From positions 1 to 6,433 of the forward strand of contig JBKEEC010000007.1 of NCBI GenBank assembly GCA_047975785.1: a stretch of DNA of 6,433 nt. The letters are read 5' to 3'. Position numbers and translations under genes: made by a program. The notes beneath the pieces are model-generated. The model did no database searches, was not told where the DNA came from, and saw only the letters and a list, made by a program, of their open reading frames with translations. The DNA is from JACXVD01 sp047975785. Lineage in GTDB: Bacteria; Pseudomonadota; Alphaproteobacteria; Sphingomonadales; Sphingomonadaceae. Below, one piece after another: positions 4,286 through 6,433 of this stretch; the stretch's first letter is position 1; each line of letters starts with the position of its first letter.

Positions 4286-5851
4286 ATGCGTTATTTGCTG
4301 AAGGCACCACGCATCGTGTGGGCGGTCGTGGTGGTTCTGCTGGTTATGGCGGCACTGGGTGCCCCTTTCAATCACGACGAAACGCAATATTACGCCGCAA
4401 ATGCCGTGGGCAGCTGGGCAGCCCCTTACCGCGAGTTCGCGTATCTGCAGACCCCGCTGGGGCTATATGTCGGGCGCTGGCTGCTGGCTTTGACACCGGG
4501 TTATGCCTTGCTTTCCGGCCGCATCATTCAGGCGCTGGCGGGTGTCGCCATCGCCGTCATTGTGTGGAAAACGGCGCTTCGCATCCTGCCGCGCCGGGCG
4601 GAAGCGTTGCGTTCTGCGCTGCTGATGATGAGCTGTTTTCCCTTCCTGTTTTGCGTGACGGTCTATCGCAACGATGTGCTGCCCTGCTTGCTGGAAGTGA
4701 TGGCGATGGCATCCCTGTTGCGTATGATCGACAGCGAGGGGCGCGTGCCGCGCGTTGCGATCGCGCTATCAGGGCTGCTGATTGCCCTGGCCGGTGCAGC
4801 CAAGATCAATTTCCTGCTTCTTGGTGGGGCGCCGCTGATCTGGCTGGCAATGCAGGAAGGGGTGCCCTGGCGTCGCAAGGCCGTTGACCTCGCGGTTCTC
4901 GCTACAGGTGCAGGGCTTGGGCTGTGCGTGATTGCCTATCCGCTGCTCCACGATCCTGACGCTTTCATGTGGCAAGTCGTCACATTCAACGGGCTGGCCC
5001 CGGGATACTGGCTGCCGTTGATTGGTGAGGGTGTGCGCCTGACCATTGCAGGGCGATCTTTCGATGCGATTGTGATCCTGCTGGAAGGACCGATGCTGTG
5101 CGCACTCGCCCTGATCGCACTCTATGGCCGGTGGCAACCTGATGGTGAAGGGAGCGCCCCCGCCACATCAGCCGTGCAAATGCGGGCGGTCACACGGCTT
5201 GTTACGCTTTTTCTCGTTTTCGCGCTTGGCGCTGCGATCATCCCTATTCCGAGCTGGAAGCAGTATTTCATCGTAATCCTGCCCCCGCTTTTCCTGCGGC
5301 TGGGGTTTGTCATGTGTGCGCTGGAAGGGCGCGTGCGCAAGGTGGCAATTGGCGCGCTTGGGATATTTGCGTTGGCAGGCGTCAGCATAATGGTTGTGCG
5401 ATTGGTTGGCACGCTGTCGCATCCTGAAAAGTCCATCGTCACGCACTGGCAAGAGTCACGATGGATCGGTGAGACGCTGCGCGCAAAGGGCGTGCGCGGC
5501 GAGATTGCGACGCTCTCGCCACACCTGACTATTGATTCAGGCTATATGCCGGATCTGCGTTTTACGGCAGGGCCATTCATTTTTCGGTGGGCTGACCCCG
5601 CCCGCATTGAGCAGATCAAGGCCGTGGGCGCAGTAACTTCGCTCAATGTTGACGCAGCATTTGCGAAAAGGCCGCCTGCCGCGATCGTTACCGGCTATGA
5701 GAAAGGAGATGGCAAGCACCAGGCCTCCGATCTCGACAGGCATCTAAGCGACTATGCGACCAGGCAAGGTTATCAGGCGGTTGCGAGCCCATTCGGTGCG
5801 GCGACCCTGTATGTAAGGCCTGCTGCTGTCCGCGAATATTCACCCGGATGA
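4286..5851 (+). CDS. GT-C-type integral membrane glycosyltransferase (PMT/ArnT-like, GT39/GT83/GT87 group)
   Basis: A 521-residue polytopic membrane protein. The first helix (about 9-27) is followed by a loop with FNHDETQYY (28-36); an acidic D-E pair in the first periplasmic loop is the catalytic hallmark of GT-C enzymes such as ArnT and protein mannosyltransferases, which transfer a sugar from a polyprenyl-phosphate donor. Further hydrophobic segments lie at roughly 80-98, 109-127, 156-188, 202-221, 259-280, 303-320, 327-345 and 353-373. K-Q-Y-F near 325-328, before the I-V-I-L-P-P helix, resembles the conserved block of this group. Residues about 375-521 form a soluble C-terminal domain containing LSPHLTIDSGYMPDLRF. 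The ATG at 4286 is needed for the first helix; a TGA lies six codons upstream, and the leader is A-rich with no good Shine-Dalgarno. The gene is divergent from the oxidoreductase-gtrA operon, which may supply a lipid-linked donor. Donor and acceptor are unknown. Confidence 0.85.
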   Translation: MRYLLKAPRIVWAVVVVLLVMAALGAPFNHDETQYYAANAVGSWAAPYREFAYLQTPLGLYVGRWLLALTPGYALLSGRIIQALAGVAIAVIVWKTALRILPRRAEALRSALLMMSCFPFLFCVTVYRNDVLPCLLEVMAMASLLRMIDSEGRVPRVAIALSGLLIALAGAAKINFLLLGGAPLIWLAMQEGVPWRRKAVDLAVLATGAGLGLCVIAYPLLHDPDAFMWQVVTFNGLAPGYWLPLIGEGVRLTIAGRSFDAIVILLEGPMLCALALIALYGRWQPDGEGSAPATSAVQMRAVTRLVTLFLVFALGAAIIPIPSWKQYFIVILPPLFLRLGFVMCALEGRVRKVAIGALGIFALAGVSIMVVRLVGTLSHPEKSIVTHWQESRWIGETLRAKGVRGEIATLSPHLTIDSGYMPDLRFTAGPFIFRWADPARIEQIKAVGAVTSLNVDAAFAKRPPAAIVTGYEKGDGKHQASDLDRHLSDYATRQGYQAVASPFGAATLYVRPAAVREYSPG

Positions 5852-5930
5852 TGGAATGCCTGCCGCGTGACTTCCAGCATTGCGGTAAAAGGGGAATCTC
5901 AGCCGCATCAAGGATTGGAGCTGCGTGGCA

Positions 5931-6164
5931 ATGCGATACGACCGTTGCCCTGCCGTATTCTTCTCCCAAGTTTACTTCCAAGCCGAAAGCTGGCTGCGAG
6001 TGAATTTCCTTGGACGCAGTGGGACACAGATTGGAAAATTAGTCAAGGATTTCAGCCAATTTCTGGGCGGGACTGAACATCCTTGGATGAGGTGGTGGCG
6101 GGCCGAAGCCGCCTATGCGCGCGGCGACCTGTTGGAAAAGCTTCCATTTGTGCCGAACAGCTAA
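5931..6164 (+). CDS. Hypothetical small protein, low support
   Basis: An open frame of 77 residues from the ATG at 5931 (a GTG at 5925 is also possible; GGAG lies shortly upstream of both). The peptide starts MRYDRCPAVFFSQVYFQAES and ends WWRAEAAYARGDLLEKLPF plus VPNS; it is aromatic- and Arg-rich in the second half. I recognise no family. A good plus-strand terminator hairpin begins 30 bases after its stop, which would suit either this ORF or read-through from the glycosyltransferase gene 80 bases upstream. It could instead be a decayed fragment near the IS6 remnant. Confidence 0.25.
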   Translation: MRYDRCPAVFFSQVYFQAESWLRVNFLGRSGTQIGKLVKDFSQFLGGTEHPWMRWWRAEAAYARGDLLEKLPFVPNS

Positions 6165-6193
6165 GACGGGGTGTTTCCTTCCTCACACGTCTG

Positions 6194-6231
6194 CCCGGCC
6201 CTACATGAAGTGCCGTAGGGTCGGGGCATTT
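6194..6231 (+). terminator. Intrinsic terminator-like hairpin
   Basis: CCCGGCCCTAC (6194-6204) pairs with GTAGGGTCGGG (6215-6225) through 11 positions with one G-T pair and a 10-base loop, followed by GGCATTTT. The T-run is short (4), so termination may be modest. It would end transcription from the glycosyltransferase gene and the small ORF, and it sits just before the truncated IS6 transposase. The minus strand has no T-run. Confidence 0.6.
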
Positions 6232-6244
6232 TCCCGTTGAACTT

Positions 6245-6433
6245 ATGGGCGCGGTTTGCCCGACCACATGCGAAACCGTACGCTGCTGGGCTAACAAGTT
6301 CGGACCAGCCATCGCAGCGAACATCCGGCGCCGTCGCGCCCGCGCCGATAGCGTGTGGCACCTCGACGAGATGGTCGTCCGGATCAACGGCAAACGGATG
6401 TTCATGTGGCGGGCCGTCGATAAGGAAGGTGAG
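6245..6433 (+). pseudogene. IS6-family transposase fragment, N-terminally truncated, runs off right edge
   Basis: From about 6270 the plus strand encodes ETVRCWANKFGPAIAANIRR, then ADSVWHLDEMVVRINGKRMF and MWRAVDKEGE. This is the junction of the N-terminal helix-turn-helix and the DDE catalytic domain of IS6-family transposases; W-H-L-D-E (residues 38-42 from the ATG at 6245) holds the first catalytic aspartate, and W-R-A-V-D-K-x-G is conserved next to it. The family normally has about 60-70 residues before S-Y-E-T-V-R-R-W, including F-P-x-E-I-I and a Y-R-D-V-E-type motif; none is found in any frame upstream, and a stop codon lies at 6239-6241. The changes of Y-E-T to C-E-T and R-R-W to R-C-W also suggest decay. 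The rest of the catalytic domain lies outside the window. Confidence 0.85.

Noticed and set aside
4318..4887. Plus-strand ORF of 189 codons in another frame of the glycosyltransferase gene
   Set aside because: It is an out-of-frame shadow; the 4286-5851 frame has regular membrane segments and the acidic D-E loop.

Overview
The window looks like an accessory stretch of a GC-rich alphaproteobacterial chromosome or large plasmid. A sphingomonad (Sphingobium/Novosphingobium type) is my best guess, from the flavour of the UGM-like oxidoreductase, the GtrA protein and the IS remnants. This is an impression; no rRNA or housekeeping marker is present to confirm it.

Left part (1-1530): a patchwork of broken material. 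At the left edge a minus-strand gene starts at 135 and runs out of the window; its N-terminus resembles a restriction-endonuclease-like protein. A second minus-strand frame overlaps its start. Next comes a plus-strand hypothetical frame (390-665) that stays open after its TGA up to about 775. There it meets the 3' part of an IS21-family istB gene, whose homology begins inside the Walker A motif. IS21-like end repeats follow. A gene-free stretch (about 1320-1500) carries three closely spaced inverted repeats.

Middle (1499-1840): a small, well-formed minus-strand gene for a YjzC-like 57-residue protein, with a textbook Shine-Dalgarno sequence and its own intrinsic terminator. A mostly gene-free AT-richer stretch (1841-2097) follows, with a short sequence that looks like the 3' end of a tRNA gene.

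Right-centre (2098-5851): the most intact part, a small envelope-glycan cassette. A UGM/amine-oxidase-type FAD protein and a GtrA-family membrane protein form a tight minus-strand operon (5 bp gap). A 521-residue GT-C-type membrane glycosyltransferase is transcribed divergently from a shared intergenic region. GtrA-type proteins are linked to moving polyprenyl-phosphate sugars, and GT-C enzymes use such lipid-linked donors, so the three genes plausibly act together on a cell-surface glycan. The sugar and acceptor cannot be read from the sequence.

Right edge (5852-6433): a weak small ORF, a good plus-strand terminator hairpin, and an N-terminally truncated IS6-family transposase that runs off the window. 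IS relics on both sides suggest the glycan genes and the yjzC-like gene lie in a rearranged accessory segment. I see no CRISPR array, complete RNA gene or clearly novel defence system; the best leads are the left-edge restriction-like gene and the stacked dyads at 1356-1460.
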